From assembly GCA_947259245.1 (NCBI GenBank), contig CAMYLP010000009.1:1-35180 (forward strand): 35,180 nucleotides of DNA, read 5' to 3'. The translations under genes and the position numbers were made by a program. The notes beneath the pieces were generated by a model that ran no database searches, was not told the origin of the DNA, and worked only from the letters and a program-made list of their open reading frames with translations. Each line of letters begins with the position of its first letter. Within the stretch, counting starts at the first letter, position 1. Shown here piece by piece: positions 1 through 10,133 of the stretch. The stretch is from an uncultured Patescibacteria group bacterium (GTDB taxonomy: Bacteria; Patescibacteriota; Minisyncoccia; Phycocordibacterales; UBA12088).

Positions 1-88
1 ATTGCGGCATTGTACCATATTGGTACCATCAACCGCTTGCGCAGTGGCAGTGATTGTGACTGCGCAGTAAAGTACGTATACTGCACGC

Positions 89-184
89 ATGGGAGACGAC
101 AATCGAAGTAGAGGTAAGCTCGCCTTTCTTTTCGCAGGCATCCTCATCGTCATAGCATTTGTTATGGTACTGTTTGTGCTCTAA
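89..184 (+). CDS. putative 31-aa single-pass membrane microprotein (MGDDNRSRGKLAFLFAGILIVIAFVMVLFVL)
   Basis: ATG at 89, stop at 182-184; charged N-terminus then one hydrophobic helix; preceded by TTGTGA(54-59)-N17-TATACT(77-82), 6 nt before the ATG. Confidence 0.5.
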   Translation: MGDDNRSRGKLAFLFAGILIVIAFVMVLFVL

Positions 185-261
185 CCGGCAAACTGTGCGA
201 GAAGATAGCCATGTCATGTGCGGGTGGCGTTACGCGCTTTTTCCGTATATGCTGGTCGGAC

Positions 262-1275
262 ATGATTCGTCTCACGCCAAAGCTCGGCATTGACCTCGGC
301 ACGACAACAACTCTGGTCTACGTACCAGAAAAAGGCGTCGTTTTGAACGAGCCGTCAGTGGTCGCGGTGTCGCTCGAAGACCAAAAAATACTTGCGGTGG
401 GGGCAGATGCAAAAGTCATGATCGGTCGTACGCCGGACACCATTGTCGCGTATCGACCAATGAAGGACGGCGTGATAGCGAACTATCGCGTGACAGAGGT
501 CATGCTCGCCTACTACATGAAGAAAGCACTCGGTCGGTTCAGCATGTTTCGACCGGACGTCATACTGTCAGTGCCGGCAGGCGTGACATCCACCGAGAGA
601 CGCGCTGTCGTTGAAGCTGCGGTCAAGGCTGGTGCGCGGAACGCCTACGTAGTGAAGGAACCGGTGCTAGCAGCTATCGGTGCTGGTATTCCTATCCAAG
701 AACCTCGTGGTCACATCGTGGCGGACATCGGGGGCGGTACCATAGACGTTGCCGTGATTTCCCTTGGTGGTATCGTCGCTTCCACGTCGGTGAAGTGTGC
801 AGGGAACAGGCTCGACAGGGCAATCCAGGATTTTGTAAAGAAGAAGCGTAACATTGCGATCGGTGAAAAGACGGCCGAGGAGATAAAGATAGGGGTCGGC
901 TCAGCGCTACCGATCAAGGAAGAGCTGTCCATGGACGTGAAGGGACGCGATGTGATAACCGGACTGCCGCAAACGACGGAAATTACCACCAACGATGTCG
1001 TAAAAGCGACGCAACGTGAGCTACGGGAAATGATAGGTGCCATAAAGTACGTGTTACAGGAGACACCGCCCGAGCTTGCGGCGGATATTATTGACAGGGG
1101 TATCACCATGACAGGCGGCACCAGCCAGCTGCGGCACTTACCGGAGCTCATTTTTCGTCGTACCGGTGTCCGTGCGTCACTCGCAGACCATGCGCCGCTG
1201 TGTGTCGCACGCGGTACCGGTATCGCACTCACCCACCTCGATACGTACAAGCGCAGTATGATCGCAAAGAAGTAG
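262..1275 (+). CDS. mreB: MreB/Mbl-like rod-shape-determining actin homologue
   Basis: LGIDLGTTTTLVYV phosphate-1 motif, VADIGGGTIDVAVISLGG, ITMTGGTSQLRHLPEL; ORF opens at 211 but the start at 262 (MIRLTPKLGIDLG) fits the family. Confidence 0.93.
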   Translation: MIRLTPKLGIDLGTTTTLVYVPEKGVVLNEPSVVAVSLEDQKILAVGADAKVMIGRTPDTIVAYRPMKDGVIANYRVTEVMLAYYMKKALGRFSMFRPDVILSVPAGVTSTERRAVVEAAVKAGARNAYVVKEPVLAAIGAGIPIQEPRGHIVADIGGGTIDVAVISLGGIVASTSVKCAGNRLDRAIQDFVKKKRNIAIGEKTAEEIKIGVGSALPIKEELSMDVKGRDVITGLPQTTEITTNDVVKATQRELREMIGAIKYVLQETPPELAADIIDRGITMTGGTSQLRHLPELIFRRTGVRASLADHAPLCVARGTGIALTHLDTYKRSMIAKK

Positions 1276-1345
1276 CTACTTATCTATCCACTGCTTTCTT
1301 TCTCACATGGTCACGTGAGCACAGCGTGCGCGGTATACTATCTGT

Positions 1346-4108
1346 ATGCCTGATCCTTTTACGAATCAGCCGGAACGTGGTGACAACCGCTTTCAGAATC
1401 CAAATGAGGAGATTGAACATCTTCGCGCGCAGGTAGCTGAGCGCGAGCGGCAGCTCGCTGAGCTCGGTCAGAAACCGGAAAGGGAACTCGCTACGTATGA
1501 AGAGGTGCAAGAATACAAAGCAAAGCCACCTACTCAAGTGCTGCACGAAGACCATGCGATGGCACAGGGGGAGATGGACGCCTTTGTACTTGACCTTCCA
1601 CCCGATGATGACGACGAAGCGGTCCAGCAGCTCCTTGGAATCGTACACGAGAAGGGCGTAAAAAATGCGCTCACTGTCGCGGCGCAAGTGGGCAACGCCC
1701 ACGTTGAGGATGATTTTCATAGGGCACTCGTACAGTACATTGCGCACGGATACCCAGCAGCTGATCTTCGGGAGAAGGGTGCGCTCTGGAACGTCCTTCA
1801 CATGACCCTGTTTGAGGTAACGCTCCCCGAGCTTGACGAAGACGAACTCAATCGTCCGCTCGAGGAACTCATCAGCGCCATGGAACAGTTCTACCTCGGC
1901 ATGTTCTCAGTCGATGCAGATCTCCAAAAAAGGGGCGATCGTTTCTTCACGTTTGAGATAGCGGTCTCGGGTGATGCTGAGCACATCGTGTTCTACATTG
2001 CTGTTCCGAAGGACAAAGAAGACCTGTTTGAAAAACAGCTCCTCTCCGTGTTCCCGAAAGCTCGCGCGCACCACATGCCAAGTGACTACAACATTTTCTT
2101 ACACGATGGAGAAACGTCGGTCGCCTACGCGCAGCTCAAAGAGCACCCCATCTACCCCATCAAGGACTACCGTGCTTTCGACCACGACCCCTTGAACGTA
2201 CTCGTCAACTCCTTCACCAACCTCAAGGAGGTCGGCGAGGGTGCAGCAATACAAATGGTCATCAACCCGATCGGCTCGCGGTACGACCGCTACTACCGTA
2301 AGATCCTCGACAAGGTTGAGGAGGGGATGACACTGCGAGAAGCGCTTAAAGACACACCGGACGGCATGGCTGAAGAGATATTCAAAGGTTTCAAGGATTT
2401 TCTCTCGACAAAGAAACAGGATGACGATGAAGATGAACAGAAACGTGTCGACGACATCCTTGTCGAACAGATCCGCAATAAGGTAGAGACGACCATTCCG
2501 TCGGTAAATCTGCGACTCATTGCCAGCGCGGCCACCCAAGAGCGGGCACGTGCCATCATCACGGATACGATATCAAGTTACAACCAGTTCCACAATCCGT
2601 CCGGCAACCGGCTTCGTTTTGACCGTCCGACCGGGAAAAAGGCGCTCGAGGTCGCAAAACAGTACACGTTTCGCGAGTATGACACGCGGCAAGCGATGCC
2701 GCTGTCCGTTCGCGAGGTCACGACCTTGATGCACTTCCCATCGCATGCGCTTGCGGCGACGCCACAGCTGAAGCGAGCGAAAGCTGCGCTTGCTCCTGCA
2801 CCGGTGGGTCTGCCGACCAGCGGTACGCAGCTGGGAGTCAACAGTTTCAGAGGGCAAGACATAGATGTATTTCTTACCGATGAAGATCGCCTACGACACC
2901 TCTACGTCATTGGTCAAACCGGTACCGGTAAGTCAAAGTTCCTGCTGTCACTCATCAAGCAGGATATTGATCGTGGGGCAGGTGTCTGCTTTATCGACCC
3001 GCACGGTGAGGACGTGAATCTCATACTCGACAACATTCCGGAACACCGAATGCAAGATGTCATCTACTTTGATCCCGCTGACACCGAGCATGTACTTGGG
3101 CTCAACATGCTTGAGTACGATCCACGTTTTCCGGACCAGAAGATCTTCGTCATCAATGAACTCTTCGGCATTTTTCAGAAGCTCTATGCGGGCACACCGG
3201 AGAGCATGGGGCCTGCTTTTGAACAATACTTCCGTAACGCAACGGCTCTCGTACTGGAGGACCCAAGCACCGGGAGTACCATGCTCGATATCTCACGCGT
3301 CCTTGCCGACGAAAAGTATCGTGCGGTGAAGCTCTCGAGAAGTAAGAATCCTGTGGTCAATCAGTTTTGGAACGATATAGCGACAAAAGCGCAGGGAGAA
3401 GCGAGTCTGCAAAACATCGTGCCGTACATCACGAACAAGTTCGACATCTTCACCGCAAACGACATCATGCGGCCGATTATTGCGCAACAGACCTCTGCTT
3501 TCAGGATGCGCGAGGTGATGGATTCCAGTAAGATCCTGCTCGTCAATCTCTCGAAAGGCAAACTGGGGGACATCAACGCGAACCTTCTTGGCATGATCCT
3601 GGTGGGGAAGATGCTCATGGCGGCACTGTCACGAGTTGATGCACTTGTAAGTGACCTACCGCCTTTCTACCTCTATATCGATGAGTTTCATTTCATCTCA
3701 ACAAACTCCATCGCCTCTATACTCTCCGAGGCACGGAAATATAAGCTCTCGCTCAATGTGGCGCATCAATACATATCTCAGCTCGATGACAATATTCGTG
3801 ATGCGGTATTCGGTAATGTGGGAACAAAAGCGATCTTTCGTGTGTCCTACGATGACGCACAGTATCTCGAAAATCAGCTCAAGCCCGTGTTTGATACACA
3901 AGATATTATGAACATTGAATTCAGGTATGCATACCTGGCACTCCTTGCAAACGGTGTGCCGCAAAAACCTTTTAGTATTAAAACACTTGATTTTAGCAAA
4001 GGTAGCCCTGACAGAAACGCGCACGTCAGAAAACTCTCTGCACAAACCTATGCGCGAAACAAAGACGAGATCAACAGGGAGATAATGATGCGCTATGGTA
4101 TCGGGTAA
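1346..4108 (+). CDS. VirD4/TraG-type (type IV secretion coupling-like) P-loop ATPase with long N-terminal region
   Basis: Walker A GQTGTGKSKF, Walker B FYLYIDEFHFIS, HerA/VirD4-like C-terminal half; N-terminal heptad-rich segment. Confidence 0.8.
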   Translation: MPDPFTNQPERGDNRFQNPNEEIEHLRAQVAERERQLAELGQKPERELATYEEVQEYKAKPPTQVLHEDHAMAQGEMDAFVLDLPPDDDDEAVQQLLGIVHEKGVKNALTVAAQVGNAHVEDDFHRALVQYIAHGYPAADLREKGALWNVLHMTLFEVTLPELDEDELNRPLEELISAMEQFYLGMFSVDADLQKRGDRFFTFEIAVSGDAEHIVFYIAVPKDKEDLFEKQLLSVFPKARAHHMPSDYNIFLHDGETSVAYAQLKEHPIYPIKDYRAFDHDPLNVLVNSFTNLKEVGEGAAIQMVINPIGSRYDRYYRKILDKVEEGMTLREALKDTPDGMAEEIFKGFKDFLSTKKQDDDEDEQKRVDDILVEQIRNKVETTIPSVNLRLIASAATQERARAIITDTISSYNQFHNPSGNRLRFDRPTGKKALEVAKQYTFREYDTRQAMPLSVREVTTLMHFPSHALAATPQLKRAKAALAPAPVGLPTSGTQLGVNSFRGQDIDVFLTDEDRLRHLYVIGQTGTGKSKFLLSLIKQDIDRGAGVCFIDPHGEDVNLILDNIPEHRMQDVIYFDPADTEHVLGLNMLEYDPRFPDQKIFVINELFGIFQKLYAGTPESMGPAFEQYFRNATALVLEDPSTGSTMLDISRVLADEKYRAVKLSRSKNPVVNQFWNDIATKAQGEASLQNIVPYITNKFDIFTANDIMRPIIAQQTSAFRMREVMDSSKILLVNLSKGKLGDINANLLGMILVGKMLMAALSRVDALVSDLPPFYLYIDEFHFISTNSIASILSEARKYKLSLNVAHQYISQLDDNIRDAVFGNVGTKAIFRVSYDDAQYLENQLKPVFDTQDIMNIEFRYAYLALLANGVPQKPFSIKTLDFSKGSPDRNAHVRKLSAQTYARNKDEINREIMMRYGIG

Positions 4109-4171
4109 CATCGCTGGATAACCAACTTTCGTACGATGAGTAGCTATCGTACACTATATAGTGATAGTTCT

Positions 4172-5530
4172 ATGACGGTACTTAAAAAGTTTGGACCATA
4201 TGCGGCCTTTCTCGGTGTGGCGCTTGTGCTTGCCTATGCAACAGCGAACATACCGTGGCTGCGTGACCTGTTCATCCATCCTGATGGACACTTTGACCCA
4301 GAGCGCTTCTATCTTTCGCTAGCACTACTCTTCGGGGTGGGCTATGGCTTGAACTACTTTGCGCCAAAAACAGCCATACCAAGTTTCGTCTGGGCGGTCC
4401 TCTTTGGTATGGCGCTGCAGGTACCGCTCTACGCGCTCACCATGAACCTCGAGGCATTGAAGATGGTCGTTGAACTCTTGGCAGCATTTGTGCTCTTTGC
4501 GGGTGGTGTTGAGGTGCCCATCAAGAACTTCAAGAAGTACTTCGCACCGATAGCCACTCTCTCGCTTGCAGGTACCGTGCTCACGGTAATGTTATTTGCA
4601 TACGTCTTGTCCGGCCTCACAGGTTTCTTTGATATCCAAGTATCCATAGTCACCATTCTCGTTGTTGCAGCGATACTCGCATCGATAGACCCGACCGCCA
4701 TCATCCCCACGCTCGACCAGCTGCATTTCCGAAAGCCGTTCCTTCGAGATATTGCTGTGTCTGAAAGTGCCGTAAACGATGTGGTCGGTACCATATTGAC
4801 CCGCTTCTTCCTCGTCGCAGCACTCGGTGCCACGGCTGGCGCCATGGTGACAGTTGAAGACGGCCTCGCACCGCTGTTTACGCGTACGGTGCTCGACAGC
4901 TTTGCACTTGAGATAGTGTGGGGTGTCCTGGTCGGACTCCTTGGCGCAAAGATATTGAGCATTTGGGGTAAGTCCGTACGCGAGACGCACTGGTCTGACC
5001 CGGCACTCTTCTTTGCGGTCCCGATATTCTGTTTCGCACTCGGCTCGATAGCCGGTGGTTCTGGCTTCCTTGCGGCGTTCGTCGCAGGACTCCTCTTTGA
5101 GGCAAAAGCGGAGACCAAGATCGTACGAAACTTCTTCGAAAAATTGGTTGACGGATTTATGAAGCCAGTAATTTTCCTCCTGCTCGGTGCGCTTGTAGCG
5201 CTTGATGTCATGGTCGACACCATGGCAATTGGTGTACTCGCAGCACTTGTGTTCATGTTCATAGTGAGACCAGCGGTGGTCTTTTCTAGCTTGATGCCGT
5301 GGATGAGTCGACACAACGCGCTCCTCACATGGCGAGAGGTGATGTTTCTGTCCTTCATACGAGAAACCGGTGCTATACCCGCCGTGCTTATACTCACCGC
5401 GGTTGCAGCAGGTATAGTGCATGCTGAGTTTGTGTTTGCGATCGGTATGTGGGTGATACTGCTTACGCTCACCATAGAGCCGCCGTTCACACCGCTCCTC
5501 GCGCGCTACCTAGGCATCACGAAGGACTGA
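4172..5530 (+). CDS. CPA1-family cation:proton antiporter
   Basis: Many TM helices; SIDPTAIIPTLDQL and SESAVNDVVGTILTRFF motifs; ORF begins at 4136, likely start ATG 4172. Confidence 0.85.
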   Translation: MTVLKKFGPYAAFLGVALVLAYATANIPWLRDLFIHPDGHFDPERFYLSLALLFGVGYGLNYFAPKTAIPSFVWAVLFGMALQVPLYALTMNLEALKMVVELLAAFVLFAGGVEVPIKNFKKYFAPIATLSLAGTVLTVMLFAYVLSGLTGFFDIQVSIVTILVVAAILASIDPTAIIPTLDQLHFRKPFLRDIAVSESAVNDVVGTILTRFFLVAALGATAGAMVTVEDGLAPLFTRTVLDSFALEIVWGVLVGLLGAKILSIWGKSVRETHWSDPALFFAVPIFCFALGSIAGGSGFLAAFVAGLLFEAKAETKIVRNFFEKLVDGFMKPVIFLLLGALVALDVMVDTMAIGVLAALVFMFIVRPAVVFSSLMPWMSRHNALLTWREVMFLSFIRETGAIPAVLILTAVAAGIVHAEFVFAIGMWVILLTLTIEPPFTPLLARYLGITKD

Positions 5531-7012
5531 TCAGTCTCTGATACGCGTGATGCGCGGCCCGTCTTCAGTATCTTCGACGGCATAGCCGTGCTTTTCGAGA
5601 TCGTTCCTGAGTGTATCAGCACGTGCCCAGTCTTTTTCTGTTCGTGCTGCTTCACGATCCTCGACCAACATCCGTATCGACTCGGGCAATTCAGTTATGT
5701 CCTGACTGTCGACATCCAGCTGTATCCCTTTGCTCCCGCTTCGTGCCAACTCAATGATGCCTATACCGAGGACACGGTCGAAGTGGAGTAACGTTGCGCG
5801 TTTGTCCGCGGGTTGCACCTCTTCATCTTTCACAAGGTCCCACACGAGAGCAAGCGCTTTCGGCGTATCAAGGTCATCGTTCATTACACGGAGGAATGGT
5901 TCGTTGTATGAGGCATTGACCGTACCACCGGCCACCTGTGACAGGTGCTCAACAAAGAACCGATGCAACCGACGGAGTGCCGTTTGCGCACCCTCGAGTG
6001 CATGAAAGCTAAAATTCATTTGTGTACGGTAATGGCCGGCCAGCAGCCAGTATCGATACGCAAGGGGAGCAAAGCCGTGGTCGACAAGTTGGCGCAGTTT
6101 GATCGTGTTCTGTAAGCTCTTGCTGAATTTTGTACCTTCTACCATGATGTGCGCGTGGTGCATCCAGTAGCGAGCGAACTGCTTTCCTGTCGCCGCTTCA
6201 CTTTGTGCTATTTCATTGTTGTGGTGTGTGCCTATGTGGTCGATACCACCGGTGTGAATGTCTATCTCCTTACCGAGATACTCCATGGCCATCGCAGAAC
6301 ACTCAATGTGCCAGCCCGGAAAACCACGGCCCCAGGGACTCTCCCAGCCAATCGTGTCATTACGCTTCCACAGTGCAAAGTCGGTATGGTGTCGCTTTTC
6401 AGCGTTCATCTCGACGCGAGCGCCTTCCTTGAGCGCTTCAGTATCGATACCACCGAGTTTTCCATAGCCGTCAAAACGTGTGGTGTCGTAGTATACGCCG
6501 TCACTGGTTTGGTATGCATACTCTTTCTGCATCAGTGTCTCGATGAGCGCTATGTCTGCATCCACGTGTTCACTGGCGCGTGGTAGAGCGCTCGGGTGCT
6601 TTATGTTGAGCGCAGTAAGGTCCTCGAGAAACGCCTCTGTGAATGTGTCGGCGACTTCTTTCATGGCCTCAAGGGTGAGCGGTTTACCCTCACGCTTGAG
6701 CGCAAGTGTCATCTTGTCTTCTCCTTCATCGGCATCGGACGTGAGGTGTCCAACGTCTGTCACGTTGACCACCTGCATCACCTTGTACCCATTAATGAGA
6801 AGCACCCGCCGTATGATGTCCGAAAACACGTAGCTTCGCAGATTGCCGATGTGAGCATAGTCATAGACGGTCGGTCCACAATTGTACATCCGAACATAAT
6901 CATTGTGGACAGGCTCGAAGATTTCTTTCTTTCGAGTGAGTGTATTGTAGAAGAACAGCGGCAACTTGGCAGCGCTGCTTTTTTCAGTCGTGTTCATAAC
7001 AAAGGGAAGCAT
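5531..7012 (-). CDS. cysS: cysteinyl-tRNA synthetase
   Basis: NCGPTVYDYAHIGNLRSYVFSDIIRR (HIGH-type), FPGWHIECSAM, KFSKSLQN (KMSKS-type). Confidence 0.97.
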   Translation of the reverse strand: MLPFVMNTTEKSSAAKLPLFFYNTLTRKKEIFEPVHNDYVRMYNCGPTVYDYAHIGNLRSYVFSDIIRRVLLINGYKVMQVVNVTDVGHLTSDADEGEDKMTLALKREGKPLTLEAMKEVADTFTEAFLEDLTALNIKHPSALPRASEHVDADIALIETLMQKEYAYQTSDGVYYDTTRFDGYGKLGGIDTEALKEGARVEMNAEKRHHTDFALWKRNDTIGWESPWGRGFPGWHIECSAMAMEYLGKEIDIHTGGIDHIGTHHNNEIAQSEAATGKQFARYWMHHAHIMVEGTKFSKSLQNTIKLRQLVDHGFAPLAYRYWLLAGHYRTQMNFSFHALEGAQTALRRLHRFFVEHLSQVAGGTVNASYNEPFLRVMNDDLDTPKALALVWDLVKDEEVQPADKRATLLHFDRVLGIGIIELARSGSKGIQLDVDSQDITELPESIRMLVEDREAARTEKDWARADTLRNDLEKHGYAVEDTEDGPRITRIRD

Positions 7013-7064
7013 ACAGCGCAGTATAATGGAGAACTACGCTGGATGAAAGGATGCTGCTAAATCT

Positions 7065-7895
7065 CTACAGCCACTTTTTATACTTAAAGTATGCGAAGAA
7101 TGCGACCGCCACCGCGAGCATGATACCAACGATCATCCAGAAGTCGAGTGGGTGACCCAAGAGCGGTGTCCTAGTGGTGTTCATACTGAACACCGAGGTA
7201 AAGAGCGTAAGCGGGAAGGTCACGAAGGCTAGTATGGTGAAGGTCTTCATGATCTCATTCTGTTTGGTCGAGAGGAGTGAGTCGTTGGTTTTGCGCAACT
7301 CGTGCAGGCTCTCTCTGTGGGCCTGTAACGCTACCTTGAGACGCTCAAACTCTCCGACCAGACTACGGATATGTCGTGCATACTCATAGCCGAAGAGTGC
7401 CACGCTCGGTGTCTCGAGACTCTGTAACATCATCTGGTGTCCATCAAGCGCTTGGTTGTAGTTGAGTACGTCTCTGCTGATCGTGGACAGTACACGTACC
7501 ATCTCTCGTTCTTCGCCAAGAAATATGTGTTCTTCTGCGTCGTCGAGCCGTGCACTCATGTGCGTTAACTCATCCGAGACGGATTTATACAAGCCGGATA
7601 GCATGTAGTAAAACACGAAACCCGCATGTTCGCTCATGTTGCGTTTGTCGAGAACGGTATCGACCTCAAATAATGTAGAGAACTGGTGTAGGGGGTCTAT
7701 TTCACTATACCGTGTCGTTATGATCCACTTCTGTCCGACAATAAAGTCAAGTTCAACTGGAACTCCTGATATCGTATGTTGGTGCTTGAAGGCAGGGAAG
7801 TGCAACACAACATAAAAGTATTCATCTCGTGCATCGACCCTATGGGTGACTACGTCCACCCACAGCAATTCACCGTGACTATGTCTACGTATCAT
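7065..7895 (-). CDS. CorA-like divalent cation transporter (divergent GMN motif)
   Basis: CorA architecture: soluble helical N-terminal domain, two C-terminal TM helices, loop motif FSMNTT in place of GMN, basic C-terminal YFKYKKWL. Confidence 0.82.
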   Translation of the reverse strand: MIRRHSHGELLWVDVVTHRVDARDEYFYVVLHFPAFKHQHTISGVPVELDFIVGQKWIITTRYSEIDPLHQFSTLFEVDTVLDKRNMSEHAGFVFYYMLSGLYKSVSDELTHMSARLDDAEEHIFLGEEREMVRVLSTISRDVLNYNQALDGHQMMLQSLETPSVALFGYEYARHIRSLVGEFERLKVALQAHRESLHELRKTNDSLLSTKQNEIMKTFTILAFVTFPLTLFTSVFSMNTTRTPLLGHPLDFWMIVGIMLAVAVAFFAYFKYKKWL

Positions 7896-7990
7896 AGGGA
7901 CAGTATACCAAGTCTTCGACATAGACCATCCTAGGGGCGGTGGATAGCGAGCGTGCTGATGAAACGGTAAAAGTAGCGTACAATGGTCCC

Positions 7991-9262
7991 ATGGAACAGA
8001 AGCAACATCTTGGCATCGTACTCCTTGCAGTTATGCTGGCGTTTTTCATCGGGTTCGTTTTTGGCCACCAGGTTGAAACACGTGCCTCACAGACGACGTA
8101 CAGCCCGGGTGCGCCTTCCGATGTGAACATGGACCCGGTATGGCGCGCCTGGTGGCTCCTTGATGAGAAGTTTGTGTCATCAAGTAGCAGCGCACCACTC
8201 TCTGCCGAGGAGCGCGTTTGGGGCATTATCGCCGGGCTGGCAAACAGCTACAATGATCCCTACACCTTGTTCTTGCCGCCACAGGCCTCAAAGAGTTTTG
8301 ACGAGGAGCTATCAGGTGCGTTCGGGGGAGTCGGGATCGAGATAGGCATGCGCGACGGCATCCTCACTGTCATTGCACCTCTGAAAGGGACTCCTGCCGA
8401 TCTCTCCGGTATAAGGGCTGGTGACCTTATTCTTGAGGTTGATGGCATAAGCACGCAGAACATGAGCATAGACGACGCTGTCTCTACCATTCGTGGAGAG
8501 GTGGGTTCAAGTATCGAGTTCACGATCGCGCGGGAAGGAGAGCAAGAGTTCCTAACCATTGAGGTAGTGCGAGATACTATTAAGGTGCCAACGCTCGACA
8601 GTGAGCTCCGGAGCGACGGTGTGTTTGTCATTTCCCTGTATAATTTTGGCGGCACGGCCGTTGATGAAATGCGGAACGCGCTACGGTCATTCGTTCAGAC
8701 CGGTTCTGACAAACTGATCCTAGACCTACGGGGAAATCCCGGTGGGTTCGTGGACGCTGCTATAAATACCTCCAGCTGGTTTCTGGAAGCTGGAAAGGTG
8801 ATACTCATTGAGGATTTTGGTGATGAACAAGAGCGAATCTATCACCGTTCCACGGGTCGTGATATCACGCAAGACGACTGGAACATTGTAGTACTCGTAG
8901 ATGGCGGTTCGGCGTCCGCATCTGAAATAGTAGCTGGAGCACTACGGGAACACGGGAAGGCAGTTGTCATGGGAGAACAAACGTTCGGCAAAGGGTCGGT
9001 GCAGGAGCTCGTACAGGTGACGCCTGAGACTTCGCTGAAGATAACGGTGGCGCAGTGGTTAACGCCGAACGGCATAACCATCTCTGACGGAGGCCTTACG
9101 CCCGACTATGTTATCGAACTACAACGCGAGGACATTGAGGCGGGTCGTGATCCCCAAATGGACACCGCGGTTCAGTACCTACTCACTGGCGTATTCGCTC
9201 TTCCCGCTGCCGCAAGTACGACTGACGCGACAGGGCTTGAAGCGGGGAACGATTTAGAGTAG
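7991..9262 (+). CDS. S41 family carboxyl-terminal processing peptidase (CtpA-like) with PDZ domain
   Basis: N-terminal TM; PDZ GGVGIEIGMRDGILTVIAPLKGTPADLSGIRAGDLILEVDG; catalytic Ser/Lys motifs GSASASEIVAGAL and GEQTFGKGSVQ. Confidence 0.95.
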   Translation: MEQKQHLGIVLLAVMLAFFIGFVFGHQVETRASQTTYSPGAPSDVNMDPVWRAWWLLDEKFVSSSSSAPLSAEERVWGIIAGLANSYNDPYTLFLPPQASKSFDEELSGAFGGVGIEIGMRDGILTVIAPLKGTPADLSGIRAGDLILEVDGISTQNMSIDDAVSTIRGEVGSSIEFTIAREGEQEFLTIEVVRDTIKVPTLDSELRSDGVFVISLYNFGGTAVDEMRNALRSFVQTGSDKLILDLRGNPGGFVDAAINTSSWFLEAGKVILIEDFGDEQERIYHRSTGRDITQDDWNIVVLVDGGSASASEIVAGALREHGKAVVMGEQTFGKGSVQELVQVTPETSLKITVAQWLTPNGITISDGGLTPDYVIELQREDIEAGRDPQMDTAVQYLLTGVFALPAAASTTDATGLEAGNDLE

Positions 9263-9286
9263 TATGCATCCACTAACAATCAATCT

Positions 9287-9730
9287 ATGCAAGTAATCCT
9301 GTTGCAACATGTAGCACGTGTCGGTCGTCAGTATGAAGTGGTGACCGTGGCTGACGGGTATGCGAACAACTTCCTTTTCCCACGCAAGCTTGCAGAGCGT
9401 GCAACACAGGAAAAGGTGGCAGCCTTAGAAAACAAGCGTGAAGCCGCGATGGCTGCCGAGGACGCCAAACAGCAAGAGATGCAGGAGAAATTAAATGATC
9501 TCGCTGGTGACACTATCGTGATGGAGGTCAAGGCAGATGACCAGGGCCACCTTTTCAAAAAGATACGGGGGCACGACATTGCTGTTCATCTCAAGAATGA
9601 ACACGATCTAGAGATCCCAGAGGAGAGCATTCTACTCGATGCACCACTCCATGAGGTCGGAGACCATCAGATACTTGTGGATGCCGCCGGAGAAAACCGT
9701 ACACTTACGATCGAACTGGTTGCAGGGTAG
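9287..9730 (+). CDS. rplI: 50S ribosomal protein L9
   Basis: MQVILLQHVARVGRQYEVVTVADGYANNFLFPRKLA; L9 signature. Confidence 0.97.
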   Translation: MQVILLQHVARVGRQYEVVTVADGYANNFLFPRKLAERATQEKVAALENKREAAMAAEDAKQQEMQEKLNDLAGDTIVMEVKADDQGHLFKKIRGHDIAVHLKNEHDLEIPEESILLDAPLHEVGDHQILVDAAGENRTLTIELVAG

Positions 9731-9739
9731 TACGATCAC

Positions 9740-9767
9740 AAAAAGGCACCGCAGAGCGGTGCTTTTT
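9740..9767. terminator. Rho-independent terminator between convergent rplI and rpmA
   Basis: aaaaa-GGCACCGC-aga-GCGGTGC-ttttt hairpin (stem 9746-9752 / 9756-9762) with A and T tracts on either side. Confidence 0.85.
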
Positions 9768-9795
9768 CTGGACTAGATTTTGTCGGCCGTCTTCT

Positions 9796-10068
9796 CTACT
9801 GTACGTCAACGACCTTCTTTCGGTGTACCGTGCCATCATACTTTGTCTTACGCATATCACGGAACGAAACAACGCCTTCCTTCAACGCAAAAAGAGTATA
9901 ATCTTTGCCCGTCCCAACGTTCTTACCGGCAAGTATCTTGCTGCCACGCTGACGCACTATAATAGAACCAGACTTGGCTTTTTGACCCTCATACAACTTT
10001 GTACCCAGGTACTTTGGTCTTGAATCACGCAGATTTCTTGCGGTACCTCCTGCTTTTCTATGTGCCAT
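9796..10068 (-). CDS. rpmA: 50S ribosomal protein L27
   Basis: [52 protein letters not shown]. Confidence 0.97.
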   Translation of the reverse strand: MAHRKAGGTARNLRDSRPKYLGTKLYEGQKAKSGSIIVRQRGSKILAGKNVGTGKDYTLFALKEGVVSFRDMRKTKYDGTVHRKKVVDVQ

Positions 10069-10133
10069 AGTATCGTATGTGTGTAAAAATTTGGTGTATG
10101 TAGTAGACTCCTACTTGGTATACTGTTTTCACT

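Noticed and set aside
2573-2862. Overlapping Arg/Cys-rich minus-strand ORFs inside the VirD4-like gene
   Set aside because: Two frames open over the same segment opposite a well-supported CDS; no start signals.
4429-5490. Long antisense ORF (353 aa) opposite the antiporter
   Set aside because: Ser/Thr/Pro-rich shadow translation of a clear membrane-transporter gene; the same applies to other antisense ORFs such as 711-1250, 4592-5422, 14433-15155 and 31710-32480.
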